Assembly: GCF_029846635.1 (NCBI RefSeq)
Contig: NZ_JARVTG010000001.1
Span: 1,704,501-1,768,500, forward strand
Direction: 5' to 3'
Length of the DNA stretch: 64,000 nucleotides
DNA from: Pokkaliibacter sp. MBI-7
Lineage (GTDB): Bacteria > Pseudomonadota > Gammaproteobacteria > Pseudomonadales > Balneatricaceae
Positions 1 to 8,304 of this stretch are shown here, one piece after another. The notes under the pieces are model-generated. The model did not search any database. It saw only the letters and a program-made list of their open reading frames with translations, and was not told where the DNA came from. A program made the position numbers and the translations under genes. Position 1 is the first letter of the stretch. Every line of letters begins with the position of its first letter.

Positions 1-1221
1 CTGCTGGCCACGACGCTGTGGCTACCGGTCAACGCGGCGCAGGCTGCGCCGCTGGACTGGAGCGGCGAGCTGTCCAGCCGTCTCGACTATCGTCTGCCGG
101 AAGCCGAGCGCGGCTGGGCACAACAAAAACTCAAGCTGAAATTCAGTCTGGGCCAGCAACTGGATTCCGGGGCCAGCTGGACTGCCGTCGGCCGTGGCTA
201 TATCGACCCCTATTATCGTCAGGCCCGCTTTGCCGGTACCGATGCCCATGAGCTGAGTGATGATCTCTGGCTGCATGAGCTGTACTGGCGTGATGGTAGT
301 GACAGCTGGAGCTGGACCCTTGGCAAACAACAGGTGACCTGGGGTGAGGCCGATTACTTTCGCGTGCTGGATGTGGTCAACCCGCAGGATCTCAGCGACT
401 ACCTGCTGAGCTATGTCGAGGAATTCAATCAGGCCCGTCATTCCCTGTGGATGGCCAATATCGAATGGAGCGGTGAGCGCTGGACCCAGCAATGGCTGTG
501 GATCCCTGATTTTGCCGCCACCACGCTGCCTGCCGACGGTAGCGACTTTGCCTCTGCCGGTATCCATACTTTCCAGCAGCTGCGCGATCAGGCTGACGTG
601 CGCGAGCCCGGTCATGCCCTGCGTGATCACAGCTTCGGCTGGCGCGGCAGTTACAGCGGCGATGCCATCGACGTCAGTCTGTACGGCTACTATGGCTGGA
701 ATCCGGACCCGCTGCTGCAACTCGACAGTCAGGGTCTGCATGAACGCTACGCACGGCGGCAGGTTATCGGCAGTTCGTTCAGCCGCGCCATCGACGCCTG
801 GGTCGTACGCGGTGATGCCGGGCTGTATCTCAACGAGGCCGTAGCCGACAGTGATGGCGTGCGGCATCGTGGCGATCTGGCCAAAGCCTTGCTGGCACTG
901 GATTACAACGGCGCCAGCTACAGTCTCAGCCTGCAGGCATTGTGGGGTGATGGCCTGTCAAAACCGGACTGGCAGAACAAACAGCGCATGCTGTCACTGT
1001 ATGGCGAGAAGCGTCTGCATAACGACGATCTGGTGCTGAGCAATCTGGCCATTGTCGATCTGGCCGGTCACAGCGGTCTCAATGAGATGCAGGCCAGCTA
1101 TCGGCTCAACGGTGATGTCAAGGTAGCGGTGGGCAGTGATTTATTCTGGGGTGATCAGGCACTGTTTTCCGGCTACCGCAGCCAGAACCGGGTGTTTATC
1201 AAGGGCAGTTATTACTGGTAG
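1..1221 (+). CDS. DUF1302-like outer-membrane protein, 5' end missing
   Basis: The frame is open from the first base, so the start codon lies outside the window. The visible 406 residues begin with the end of a signal peptide (hydrophobic stretch followed by VNAAQAAPLDW). The rest is rich in aromatic residues and in alternating polar/hydrophobic strands, and it ends in a Tyr-Trp pair (GSYYW), as expected of an outer-membrane beta-barrel. A GKQQVTWGEADYF...NPQDL segment near residue 108 resembles the DUF1302/DUF1302-like motif of GRQxVNWGES followed by NPxDL. Members of that family are beta-barrel proteins of poorly defined function, often near lipid or hydrocarbon export genes. The gene is convergent with the LuxR gene and shares a hairpin with it. 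The family call is moderate; outer-membrane location is firm. Confidence 0.7.
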   Translation: MLATTLWLPVNAAQAAPLDWSGELSSRLDYRLPEAERGWAQQKLKLKFSLGQQLDSGASWTAVGRGYIDPYYRQARFAGTDAHELSDDLWLHELYWRDGSDSWSWTLGKQQVTWGEADYFRVLDVVNPQDLSDYLLSYVEEFNQARHSLWMANIEWSGERWTQQWLWIPDFAATTLPADGSDFASAGIHTFQQLRDQADVREPGHALRDHSFGWRGSYSGDAIDVSLYGYYGWNPDPLLQLDSQGLHERYARRQVIGSSFSRAIDAWVVRGDAGLYLNEAVADSDGVRHRGDLAKALLALDYNGASYSLSLQALWGDGLSKPDWQNKQRMLSLYGEKRLHNDDLVLSNLAIVDLAGHSGLNEMQASYRLNGDVKVAVGSDLFWGDQALFSGYRSQNRVFIKGSYYW

Positions 1222-1226
1222 CACAG

Positions 1227-1264
1227 AGTACGCCTGCCGCAGGAAAGACAGTGGCAGGCGTACT
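1227..1264. terminator. Convergent hairpin between barrel protein and LuxR genes
   Basis: A perfect 12-bp inverted repeat (AGTACGCCTGCC / GGCAGGCGTACT) with a 14-nt loop lies between two converging genes. There is no long T run on either side, so its efficiency is uncertain. It could serve both strands. Confidence 0.6.
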
Positions 1265-1274
1265 GAGCTTACGA

Positions 1275-1988
1275 TCAGTGCAAAATCTTCATATGCATGG
1301 CTTTGGAAACCAGATGCATACGATTACAGACGTTCAGACGGCGGCACATGTTGGCGACATGAAACTTCACCGTGCGCTCGCTGATCCCCAGAATCACCCC
1401 GATTTCCCAGCTCGATTTACCTTCGTGCAGCCAGCGCAGCACTTCGGCCTCGCGCTGGGAAAACACCACCTTCTCCACTCCGTCATCACTGTGTGCCGCT
1501 ACCCGGCGCCCCGCCTCATGCAGATGAGGTAACAGGTACGACAGAATCAGGCGGAAGTGCTCTTCACGCTGGTGCTGGCTGATATCAACATTGAGGATGC
1601 TGCAGTTGTGCAGTGTCTGCCCGCTCAGATGACCAATCAGGTTATCCTGCCCCAGTACCGAGTATTCGCACTGGGGGTCGCGGTATTCCAGCCAGATCGG
1701 GCAGCGCTGGGCCAGCACAAAACCGACTTCCTTATTGGATTGCAGATAATCAGGGCGCAGCAGGCTGGCGGTTTCTTCCGCCCTGAGGTTGAGACCCTGC
1801 AACAGCAGCGGGTAGAGACCCTGGGCTTCCCGTGCCAGCTGCAGATAGGTCAGCCGCACACAGGGCAGCAGCTTCTTGACCTGCTGCAGCAGCGACTGGA
1901 AGTCCTCCTCGCTGCGCACGGCCAGACTGGCCACGCTGATATCCAGTAATGACATGGCGTCCTGATACGCCAACTGGGCAGATTCCAT
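1275..1988 (-). CDS. LuxR-type HTH transcriptional regulator
   Basis: The 237-residue protein ends in a GerE/LuxR helix-turn-helix: FSQREAEVLRWLHEGKSSWE, then LGISERTVKFHVANMCRRL, over about the last 62 residues. The N-terminal 170 residues form an alpha/beta domain that I cannot firmly assign. It could be a diverged autoinducer-binding domain or an EpsA-like sensor; the usual Trp/Tyr/Asp set of AHL receptors is not obvious. I chose the ATG at 1988 because GGGAG sits nine bases upstream; the frame stays open further upstream without a better start. It is transcribed divergently from the AidA/PixA gene across about 450 bp. Since aidA is quorum-controlled in Burkholderia, a regulatory link is plausible but only inferred. 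Confidence 0.8.
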   Translation of the reverse strand: MESAQLAYQDAMSLLDISVASLAVRSEEDFQSLLQQVKKLLPCVRLTYLQLAREAQGLYPLLLQGLNLRAEETASLLRPDYLQSNKEVGFVLAQRCPIWLEYRDPQCEYSVLGQDNLIGHLSGQTLHNCSILNVDISQHQREEHFRLILSYLLPHLHEAGRRVAAHSDDGVEKVVFSQREAEVLRWLHEGKSSWEIGVILGISERTVKFHVANMCRRLNVCNRMHLVSKAMHMKILH

Positions 1989-2439
1989 AACACAAGACTC
2001 CCTTCCGTACGGCCAGACCACAGAGGGTACTGTCAACGCCGTCATACCCAAATTCAGACTGATTCGATTCAGAACTGGGCATTCATAGTAAAGAGCCACT
2101 TCCAAATGTCTGTTGTTTTTTTGTCATTCGCCCAATTCGCCAGCCGCCGCAGGTTAATAAATGTAAACCCTGTCTGTAAGACGAATAATGCTGACAATTA
2201 AAAATGTATCGACCTGCCTCTCCAGAAAGCCAACCCAATACGACCCGCTACTGAATCCATATTGGCGCTGTTTAGCCAGAGTCGGCCTTTTATGCTTATT
2301 TCCACAGCAGGCCAATACGGCAATACCCATAAAAACTGTATTAGCTGTCTTTTGTCCCGCTGTCCTCAGTCACGCTGCCTTTCCCTAAAAAGGGTAACGC
2401 ACCATGTTTCATCATCATCCGCATAGAAGGAAATTGACC
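1989..2439. other. Divergent intergenic region, LuxR / AidA-PixA
   Basis: About 450 bp without a convincing gene. It is AT-richer than its surroundings, with a T run near 2113-2121, and must hold the promoters of both flanking genes. I found no clear lux-box-like palindrome by eye. Confidence 0.5.
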
Positions 2440-2964
2440 ATGATCGATATTCTGATTGCCGTCGACGGCGAGTATCTGGCGCAGCAACTCAAAGACGGCT
2501 CACTGAAGCCAGGCAGCCAGAGCAGCCCCACCAATCTGGGCTCCTGGCAGTCGTCCGATCTGTATATCGCGATGATCACCCAGAACAGCTTTCTGGCGAA
2601 CGATCAGGGCGGCTCAGAACTGGATGTCAAAGCCAACTCCGGTGATACCATCCGCTGGACCATGACCACCTTTGACAACAACGCCGACTACACGGCCTTC
2701 CTCTATGCGGGCAACTTCAACCCGGCACAGAGCATCACGCCCCTGACCTATTTCAATATGCATACCAGCCTGTATCTGCCGTCTGGCTCTGACCCGACCG
2801 GCCCGGTGCAGCTCTACCATAACTACACCTACGTAGCGCAGGGCACGGTGATCGAGCCACAGAACAAGATCCAGTACACCCTGTCCTTCCAGCTGGTGAA
2901 TAACGCCAATGGTCAGGTGATCGGTTACTTCAACTGGGATCCGTTCATCAGCGTATCTGCCTGA
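2440..2964 (+). CDS. AidA/PixA family inclusion-body protein
   Basis: The 174-residue protein starts MIDILIAVDGEYL and contains SDLYIAMITQNSF, SGDTIRWTMTTFDNN and a C-terminal NWDPFISV segment. This is the layout of the PixA/AidA family (methionine-rich inclusion-body protein of Xenorhabdus; quorum-controlled AidA of Burkholderia and Ralstonia). There is no signal peptide, so it is cytoplasmic. Biochemical function is unknown; family members are abundant, density-dependent, host-associated proteins. The start at 2440 has AAGGAAA seven bases upstream; an upstream in-frame ATG at 2404 would add an odd His-rich leader and is less likely. It is flanked by a divergent LuxR gene and a convergent Xre gene. 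Confidence 0.85.
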   Translation: MIDILIAVDGEYLAQQLKDGSLKPGSQSSPTNLGSWQSSDLYIAMITQNSFLANDQGGSELDVKANSGDTIRWTMTTFDNNADYTAFLYAGNFNPAQSITPLTYFNMHTSLYLPSGSDPTGPVQLYHNYTYVAQGTVIEPQNKIQYTLSFQLVNNANGQVIGYFNWDPFISVSA

Positions 2965-3009
2965 TTCAGGCTCGTCCCGCAGGGGCATTGAACGCGTCGG
3001 CTCAACGCT

Positions 3010-3041
3010 ACCACCCCGCAGGTTATCGCCTGCGGGGTGGT
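3010..3041. terminator. Hairpin downstream of AidA/PixA gene
   Basis: Perfect 13-bp stem (ACCACCCCGCAGG / CCTGCGGGGTGGT) with loop TTATCG, 45 bp after the AidA/PixA stop. No T tract follows on either strand, so it may be a strong stabilising hairpin or a bidirectional terminator shared with the converging Xre gene. Confidence 0.6.
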
Positions 3042-3101
3042 CATCTGACAGGAAAGCGGTGGCAGGGGTTCAACAGACTGACCTGCCAGAAAGCAGGAAC
3101 T

Positions 3102-3413
3102 TCAGTCGTCCTTGCCCATCAGCGACTCGACACTGATATTGAAGTAACGGGCCAGATTGCCCGCAGTACGATAGAGAATGCACTTCCCCGCCTCGGCACG
3201 CTTGATCGATGACAGCGATACATAGTGCCCGGCATCAATACAGCCATCAGACAGACGCTCCTGACTCAGGCCCCGATAACGTCGCAATTGCTTCAGATAA
3301 CGGGCATCGATACGCATTCGCCCATCCTTGATATGACTGTCTGCCTGCCCGTCAGCAGTGATTGCCAGCAGGGAAATATCCGTTACCAATTCTGTTTTCG
3401 CGGAGTGTCGCAT
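3102..3413 (-). CDS. Xre/Cro-type HTH regulator
   Basis: A 103-residue protein with a C-terminal helix-turn-helix: YLKQLRRYRGLSQERLSDGC, then VSLSSIKRAEAGKCILYRT and a closing ARYFNISVESLMG. This form of HTH_3 domain, with a longer loop before the recognition helix, also occurs at the N terminus of cyclase-ATPase regulators; here it stands alone. The first 35 residues look unstructured. The ATG has a TGAGGA ribosome site upstream. It converges with the AidA/PixA gene and could regulate it, but no operator is visible. Confidence 0.8.
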   Translation of the reverse strand: MRHSAKTELVTDISLLAITADGQADSHIKDGRMRIDARYLKQLRRYRGLSQERLSDGCIDAGHYVSLSSIKRAEAGKCILYRTAGNLARYFNISVESLMGKDD

Positions 3414-3837
3414 TTATTTTTTTCCTCATTTAATCAAGAGCCGCTGCAATGAATCCGCAGACTCTGTTTAAAGTGGCAGGATAGTGCGACCTGACCTAAC
3501 AGCTAAATGTTCAACAAAATAAAATGATACAGGCCGGTAATGGCACTGGTTTCATTTCAGACGCTGGTCTGTATTTTTTGATAAACATCTATTACGCCGT
3601 TATTAAATTCCATTTCTTTATTCAATTCCTTAAATCACACCTTTGTTCGCATAACATCCGTACCTGTCACCCACGGTTGTCTGTACAGCAGTGTGCCCTG
3701 TCACTCCGCTTGCCAGAACTGTCCCAAAGGACAGTGTGAATGCAAACAGCCGCGGCAATTAACAGTCATTCAGTACAGTCAGGACATTCATTTCCGCGCC
3801 GCAACACATTAGTATCTGTGCCAGCCTTTATGGCCCC
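3414..3837. other. Gene-free region
   Basis: About 420 bp of AT-rich sequence between the Xre gene and the MITE-like element. No supportable ORF, RNA gene or repeat was recognised; the Xre promoter must lie at its left end. Confidence 0.5.
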
Positions 3838-4002
3838 CTAGCAGGCCGTTGAAAAACGTTATCGAGGCAGCCGAGACAAGGAAATACCCCGAGGGCACAA
3901 GAAACAGGCGAAAAAGCGGAGTTTAGTGGGCTAAATGAGCATTTTGAGCCGGTTTTTGACGCGGTATTCGGCAACGCAGATAGATTTTCAACGACCTGCT
4001 AG
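3838..4002. mobile_element. MITE-like element with terminal inverted repeats
   Basis: The unit runs from 3841 to 3999 (159 bp). Its ends, GCAGGCCGTTGAAAA and the complement of TTTTCAACGACCTGC, match at 14 of 15 positions as inverted repeats. It is flanked by CTA on the left and TAG on the right, compatible with a short target duplication. The interior has no ORF of its own. These are the marks of a non-autonomous miniature transposable element. Only one copy was noticed in the window. It sits just upstream of the ribosome site of the gene at 4035, so it could supply or alter that promoter. Confidence 0.7.
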
Positions 4003-4034
4003 AATCACCCAGCAGCAGTATCTGAGGAAAAGAA

Positions 4035-4349
4035 ATGATTGCCAGAGAGTGGAAAGCCCGTTGTCCGGCTCATCACCTGAAGGGTTTTATCGACTATCTG
4101 TACCAGACCGGCGTCAAGGATACCGCCATGACCCCCGGCTTCCGTGGCGCCCAGATTTTCACCCGAGAGCTTGAGCAGGCCGCAGAAGTCACGCTGATTA
4201 CCTTCTGGGAAGATCTGCAGTCCGTCAGCGGTTTTGCGGGTGATGATATTGAAACCGCGCGTCTGTATCCGGAAGACGAAGCCTATGAGCTGGAGCCCGA
4301 CACCTTTGTCCGCCACTACGAAGTGGTCGGTGCAAAAATGCCGGTATAG
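4035..4349 (+). CDS. Small antibiotic-biosynthesis-monooxygenase-like protein
   Basis: A 104-residue protein, AREWKARCPAHH near the start, then PGFRGAQIFTREL, VTLITFWEDLQSV and a YEVVG end. This matches the dimeric alpha/beta-barrel (ABM-like) fold, where a central strand plus FWxDxxS helix is usual. Many such small proteins have no assigned reaction; quinone or haem-related monooxygenase activity is a family possibility only. GAGGAAAAGAA precedes the ATG. Its start lies 33 bp after the MITE-like element. It converges with the AraC gene. Confidence 0.7.
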   Translation: MIAREWKARCPAHHLKGFIDYLYQTGVKDTAMTPGFRGAQIFTRELEQAAEVTLITFWEDLQSVSGFAGDDIETARLYPEDEAYELEPDTFVRHYEVVGAKMPV

Positions 4350-4392
4350 CGCTCCAGCAGGGGCTGACTACACGCCCCTGCCCTCCTGCCTG

Positions 4393-5199
4393 TCACGTCT
4401 CTGCCAGTTCCCGCCAGCGTGCCCGATAAGCGCGCGGGGAATCCTGATGAATATCCTTGAACATCCGTGAGTAGTGAAAAGGCGAGCTGAAGCCGCATTG
4501 CTCGGCAATCGCGGCTACCGGAATGTCGGTCTGACGCAGCAGCGAGGCAGACCGCTCAATGCGGGTCTGCCACAGATAGCGCCCCGGCGTGATACCAAAG
4601 CGTTGCTTGAACTGATTGATCAGGTGGTTGACCGAGCAGTTGGCGTGACGGGCAATCTGCTCCAGTGTGAGCGGTTCCGGATAGTGGCGGGCGATGTACT
4701 GGCAGGCCAGCCGCACACTGCGCGGGATCGGTGCCGGTCGCTCGCTCGGCGGCAACGCATCCAGTGCCACATAGTACTGGAACAGCGCTTCACCCAGCTT
4801 GACGACCGCAACACTGGGATCGATATGGCTGGAGGCCGACACCGCCAGCCCCAGCTCCAGCAGCTGTTCAATCTCTGCATTGATCGGCAGCTGTGGCGAC
4901 AGGCCACTCAGGGCCGCCACCAGCCCTTCCGGCATCTGCGCATAATCCAGCTGACACCAGCTGTGCTCGCTCGGACGGCTGCGATGAAAGCGGAAGAACT
5001 CGCGCCGCCCCGGCAGCAGTAACGCCATCGAGCCTGCAGGCACCCGCATCGGCTGATCATCCACGAAAATTTCCACCTCGCCGGAAATCATGTAGACGAA
5101 CTGCACACTGGTCTGAATCCGTGGCCCGTGGGTGCCGCCAGCCGGATAGCGTGCCAGACCAAAGTAACCGGCCTCGGGTGTGATCGGCAGTGTGATCAT
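4393..5199 (-). CDS. AraC-family transcriptional regulator
   Basis: A 268-residue regulator. Residues 1-140 form a cupin-like sensor domain (MISGEVEIFVDD, RVPAGSMALLLPGR). Residues about 165-265 hold two helix-turn-helices: LTLEQIARHANCSVNHLINQ and IAAIAEQCGFSS-like PVAAIAEQCGFSSPFHYSRM followed by FKDIHQDSPRAYRARW. Proteins of this build bind sugars or polyols and activate catabolic genes. It is divergent from the dehydrogenase gene at 5359 across 159 bp, so it probably controls that two-gene unit. Effector unknown; inositol-like compounds are suggested by context. Confidence 0.88.
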   Translation of the reverse strand: MITLPITPEAGYFGLARYPAGGTHGPRIQTSVQFVYMISGEVEIFVDDQPMRVPAGSMALLLPGRREFFRFHRSRPSEHSWCQLDYAQMPEGLVAALSGLSPQLPINAEIEQLLELGLAVSASSHIDPSVAVVKLGEALFQYYVALDALPPSERPAPIPRSVRLACQYIARHYPEPLTLEQIARHANCSVNHLINQFKQRFGITPGRYLWQTRIERSASLLRQTDIPVAAIAEQCGFSSPFHYSRMFKDIHQDSPRAYRARWRELAET

Positions 5200-5358
5200 G
5201 GATATGTTTCTCCAACCTCAGTCATGTACCGCCTTTTCCTTCTTCCTCTAGAGTAACTCCATTCCCAACGCCCTGTTTACGGACGCTACAACGGTGCAGT
5301 CTGCTGGCGCAGCTTGCCTTGCCGGACCGTAACACACAACAAAAAAAGGAATGGAGAC

Positions 5359-6522
5359 ATGTCTGCAAGCACCCAGCGTAAGACCCTGAAGTTCGGGGTG
5401 ATCGGCGCCGGCTACATGGGCAAGGCTTACGCCATCGCCCTTGGCAGCGTCGGTGCAACCTTCGAGCTGTCCGCCAACCCGGTGCGCGAGCTGCTCGCCA
5501 CTACCCAGCAACACAGTGCCGACAGCAAGGCTGCCGCACTGGGCTTCCATCGCGCCACCGCGGACTGGCAAAGCCTGGTCAGGGATGCCGAAGTGGATGT
5601 AGTCGGCATCTGTTCCCCCACCCATGTTCACAAGGAAATGGCACTGGCTGCCATTACCGCAGGCAAGCACGTGCTGTGCGAAAAGCCGCTGGCTCTCTCT
5701 CCCCGTGAAGCGGAACAGATGGCTCAGGCAGCAGAACAGGCTGGCGTCAAAACCCTGGTCGGCTTCAATTACATCAAGAACCCCGCCACCCAGCTGGCCA
5801 GACAGATGATCAGCAACGGTGAAATTGGTGACATCGTGCACTTTCGCGCAACCCACAATGAAGACTATCTGGTCGACCCGCAGGCCACTGGCGGCTGGCG
5901 GCTGCAGGAGCGCTACGCCAGTAAGGCCGGTGCACTGGGTGATCTGGCCTCGCACATTATCAATCTGGCGCACTATCTGTGCGGCCCGATTGCCGAAGTC
6001 ATCGGTGAAAGTCAGATCATTCACCGTCAGCGTCCCGGCGACGATGGCACACCGACCGAGGTTGAGAATGATGACCAGACCAACTTTCTGGTGAAGTTTG
6101 CCAGCGGAGTGCTGGGCTCGTTCGAGGCCAGCCGCATTGCCGCCGGCCGCAAAATGGGGCTGACCTATGAAGTCATCGGCACCAAAGGCAGCCTGTTCTT
6201 CGATCAGGAGCGCATGGCCGAGCTTCAATACTATTCAGCCACCGACCCCGCCGAACGCAGTGGTTACAAGACTCTGCTGATCGGTCCGCAGCACCCTGAC
6301 TACGGCCAGTTCTGCATCGGCAGCGGTCATGGTTTCGGCTACAACGACATGATCGTGGTGGAGATGCGTGATCTGATTGAAGGCATCGTCGCTGACCGGC
6401 CGTTATGGCCGACCTTCCGTGATGCGGTGCATACCGCACTGGTGGTCGATGCCGTGCTGGTGTCACAACGCGAGCGCCGCTGGGTCACTATCGAAGAACG
6501 TCAACAGGAGCTGCAGCAATGA
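5359..6522 (+). CDS. Gfo/Idh/MocA family oxidoreductase
   Basis: A 387-residue NAD(P)-dependent dehydrogenase. The N-terminal Rossmann fold has GVIGAGYMGKAYA (residues 13-25); the family EKP motif is at 108-110 (HVLCEKPLAL); a GALGDLASHIINLAHYL segment supplies the catalytic Asp and His. Substrates of the family are inositols and sugars. I start at 5359, where GGAATGGAG lies upstream, rather than at an earlier in-frame ATG. The stop overlaps the ATG of the next gene by four bases, indicating translational coupling. It is clearly paralogous to the gene at 8305-9477, sharing the EKP region and the following GVKT(L/F)V(G/A)FN segment. Confidence 0.9.
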   Translation: MSASTQRKTLKFGVIGAGYMGKAYAIALGSVGATFELSANPVRELLATTQQHSADSKAAALGFHRATADWQSLVRDAEVDVVGICSPTHVHKEMALAAITAGKHVLCEKPLALSPREAEQMAQAAEQAGVKTLVGFNYIKNPATQLARQMISNGEIGDIVHFRATHNEDYLVDPQATGGWRLQERYASKAGALGDLASHIINLAHYLCGPIAEVIGESQIIHRQRPGDDGTPTEVENDDQTNFLVKFASGVLGSFEASRIAAGRKMGLTYEVIGTKGSLFFDQERMAELQYYSATDPAERSGYKTLLIGPQHPDYGQFCIGSGHGFGYNDMIVVEMRDLIEGIVADRPLWPTFRDAVHTALVVDAVLVSQRERRWVTIEERQQELQQ

Positions 6523-7535
6523 TTCGTCTGGCTGTTTTTGGCACTGGCCGTATTGGCGCCGTGCATGCCCTCAACGCCGCCGCCATCGCCGGGGTGGAGA
6601 TTGTCTATCTGGTCGACCCCATCGCCTCTGAGGCCCGCGCCAGTATTGCCCGTCAGACCGGAGCGCAGGTGGTCGATGCCGCCACGGTGTTTGCCGACGC
6701 CAGTATCACCGGCGTCATTATCGCCAGCTCTACCGACACCCATGCCGAGCTGCTGGTGCAGGCGGCGCAAGCGGGCAAAGCCATCTTCTGTGAGAAGCCG
6801 GTGAGTCTCAATTTTGCGCTGGTAGAGGAAGTCACACGCAAGGTGGAGCAGGCAGGCGTGCCCTGTATGCTGGGCTTCCAGCGCCGCTACGACCCGAACT
6901 TCCGCATGGTGAGGGATCGGATCGCCAGCGGTGAGGCCGGGCCGCTGGAGCAGGTGGTCATGCATACCCGCGACCCCTCGCCTCCCCCTGTCAGCTACGT
7001 TGAGCGCTCCGGCGGCATGTTCCGTGATCAGGCGATCCACGACTTTGATATGGCGCGTTACCTGCTCGGCGAAGAGATCAGCACGGTCTATGCCGTAGGG
7101 GGCTGTCTGATTGACCCGGCTATCGGTGCCGCGGGTGATATCGATACCGCGATGATCACCCTGACCTCCGTTTCCGGCCGCTTCGTCAGCATGAACAACT
7201 GCCGCCGGGCTCCGTTCGGCTACGATCAGCGGCTGGAAGCCCTGTGCGCCCGTGAAGTGCTCTATGTGGAGAATACCGGTGTGCACGCCGTGCGGGTGGG
7301 AGATGCGACAGGATTCCGTACGGCTCAGCCGATGAACTACTTTATCGAGCGCTTTGCCGAAGCCTATCGCAACGAGATGGTGGCCTTTATCGACCTGCTG
7401 CGTCACGGCAGTACGCCGCTGGCAGGCATCCGTGACGGGCTGGAAGCCCAGCGACTGGCCGAGGCGGCACAGGTGTCAATGCAGACCGGCCTGCCGGTGC
7501 AGCTGCATGATAACTGGTCACCCGCGGCCTCCTGA
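6519..7535 (+). CDS. iolG: Inositol 2-dehydrogenase-like (IolG family)
   Basis: A 338-residue Gfo/Idh/MocA enzyme resembling myo-inositol 2-dehydrogenase, which oxidises myo-inositol to scyllo-inosose with NAD. Visible features: GTGRIGAVHA nucleotide-binding loop (8-17), CEKP with Lys93, GFQRRYDPNF (119-128), and FRDQAIHDFDMARYL with Asp170 and His174 in the catalytic DxxxH pattern. Length fits IolG. It overlaps the preceding dehydrogenase gene by ATGA and is followed by a strong terminator, so the two form a closed operon. Other polyols are possible substrates. Confidence 0.85.
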   Translation: MIRLAVFGTGRIGAVHALNAAAIAGVEIVYLVDPIASEARASIARQTGAQVVDAATVFADASITGVIIASSTDTHAELLVQAAQAGKAIFCEKPVSLNFALVEEVTRKVEQAGVPCMLGFQRRYDPNFRMVRDRIASGEAGPLEQVVMHTRDPSPPPVSYVERSGGMFRDQAIHDFDMARYLLGEEISTVYAVGGCLIDPAIGAAGDIDTAMITLTSVSGRFVSMNNCRRAPFGYDQRLEALCAREVLYVENTGVHAVRVGDATGFRTAQPMNYFIERFAEAYRNEMVAFIDLLRHGSTPLAGIRDGLEAQRLAEAAQVSMQTGLPVQLHDNWSPAAS

Positions 7536-7557
7536 TCCTCGCAGACAGTTCATGATT

Positions 7558-7592
7558 AAAAAACGGGATGGTCACTGACCATCCCGTTTTTT
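7558..7592. terminator. Bidirectional rho-independent terminator
   Basis: An 11-bp stem, CGGGATGGTCA / TGACCATCCCG, is flanked by A and T runs on both sides, so it can stop the dehydrogenase operon on + and the membrane-protein gene at 7647 on -. Confidence 0.92.
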
Positions 7593-7646
7593 GCATTGCG
7601 GCCGGCTGCAGGCCAGCGGCGGTCTGTCACGGTGCAGTGCTACGCC

Positions 7647-8111
7647 TCACTGTTCGGGATAAAAATACCGGCTCATGGAGCGGGCGAACCAGCCATAAGA
7701 CAGATTGAGCAGGAATACAGAAATCACACTGACCAGCACAAACACCACCACCATGCCCTTCAGCGGCAGGGTAACCAGATGCTGATGCAGGGGGCCACTG
7801 GCAGGCTCAAAGGTAAACATGATCCATAACCCGGCAAGCGTGATCAGCCACAGGCTGGTCAGCGAGCCGACAATCAGGCGCCAGCGCTCAGCCACAGTGG
7901 GTGCACGCTTCTCCTTCTTCACAAACAGATAGGTCACCACATAGGACGCCAGCAGCATGGCCAGCGCCGAGGCGCTGGAGCCGATATGCAGGAAGGTCAC
8001 CATAAAGCCCACGGCCGTCGAGGCAATCACATAGGCCAGAGCAAAACGATGGATATAGGGTTTGAGGGCAACGGGAGTCATAACGGTACTCAGGCTGACA
8101 GTCACTTTCAT
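7647..8111 (-). CDS. Four-helix inner-membrane protein, ABZJ_00895-like
   Basis: A 154-residue protein with four hydrophobic segments (about 21-40, 45-65, 85-102 and 117-140) separated by short charged loops such as VKKEKRAP. Arrangement and length resemble the small uncharacterised ABZJ_00895-type membrane family; no catalytic motif is visible. The ATG at 8111 has no clear ribosome site, and an alternative start at 8081 (MTPVALKP) is equally possible. It is oriented against the flanking dehydrogenase genes and is probably unrelated to inositol use. Confidence 0.65.
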   Translation of the reverse strand: MKVTVSLSTVMTPVALKPYIHRFALAYVIASTAVGFMVTFLHIGSSASALAMLLASYVVTYLFVKKEKRAPTVAERWRLIVGSLTSLWLITLAGLWIMFTFEPASGPLHQHLVTLPLKGMVVVFVLVSVISVFLLNLSYGWFARSMSRYFYPEQ

Positions 8112-8230
8112 TTACTGCAGCAGACGCTAACCGGCTGGCACAGCGCTGTAAACCCTTGTTGTTCTGGCAACCAGATGCAGGCAGACGATAGCGACAGGCA
8201 CTCAGCGCAGAACACGGCCTGAGTTGCGCA

Positions 8231-8270
8231 AAACAAAAACCCCTGACTCAACGGAGAGGTGAGCCAGGGG
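8231..8270 (-). terminator. Rho-independent terminator of the 8305 dehydrogenase gene
   Basis: Read on the minus strand, CCCCTGGCTCA pairs with TGAGTCAGGGG (one mismatch in 11 bp) and is followed by TTTTTGTTT, 35 bp after the stop codon. Confidence 0.88.
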
Positions 8271-8304
8271 GAAAGGAGTCACTCAGCGAGCATTAACGTG
8301 CCGG

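Noticed and set aside
22..867. 281-codon minus-strand frame opposite the barrel protein
   Set aside because: It mirrors the codon pattern of the plus-strand gene, which has a signal peptide, barrel features and a proper end.
2404..2442. Upstream ATG for the AidA/PixA gene
   Set aside because: It would add a His-rich leader; the ATG at 2440 has the ribosome site and the family's usual N terminus.
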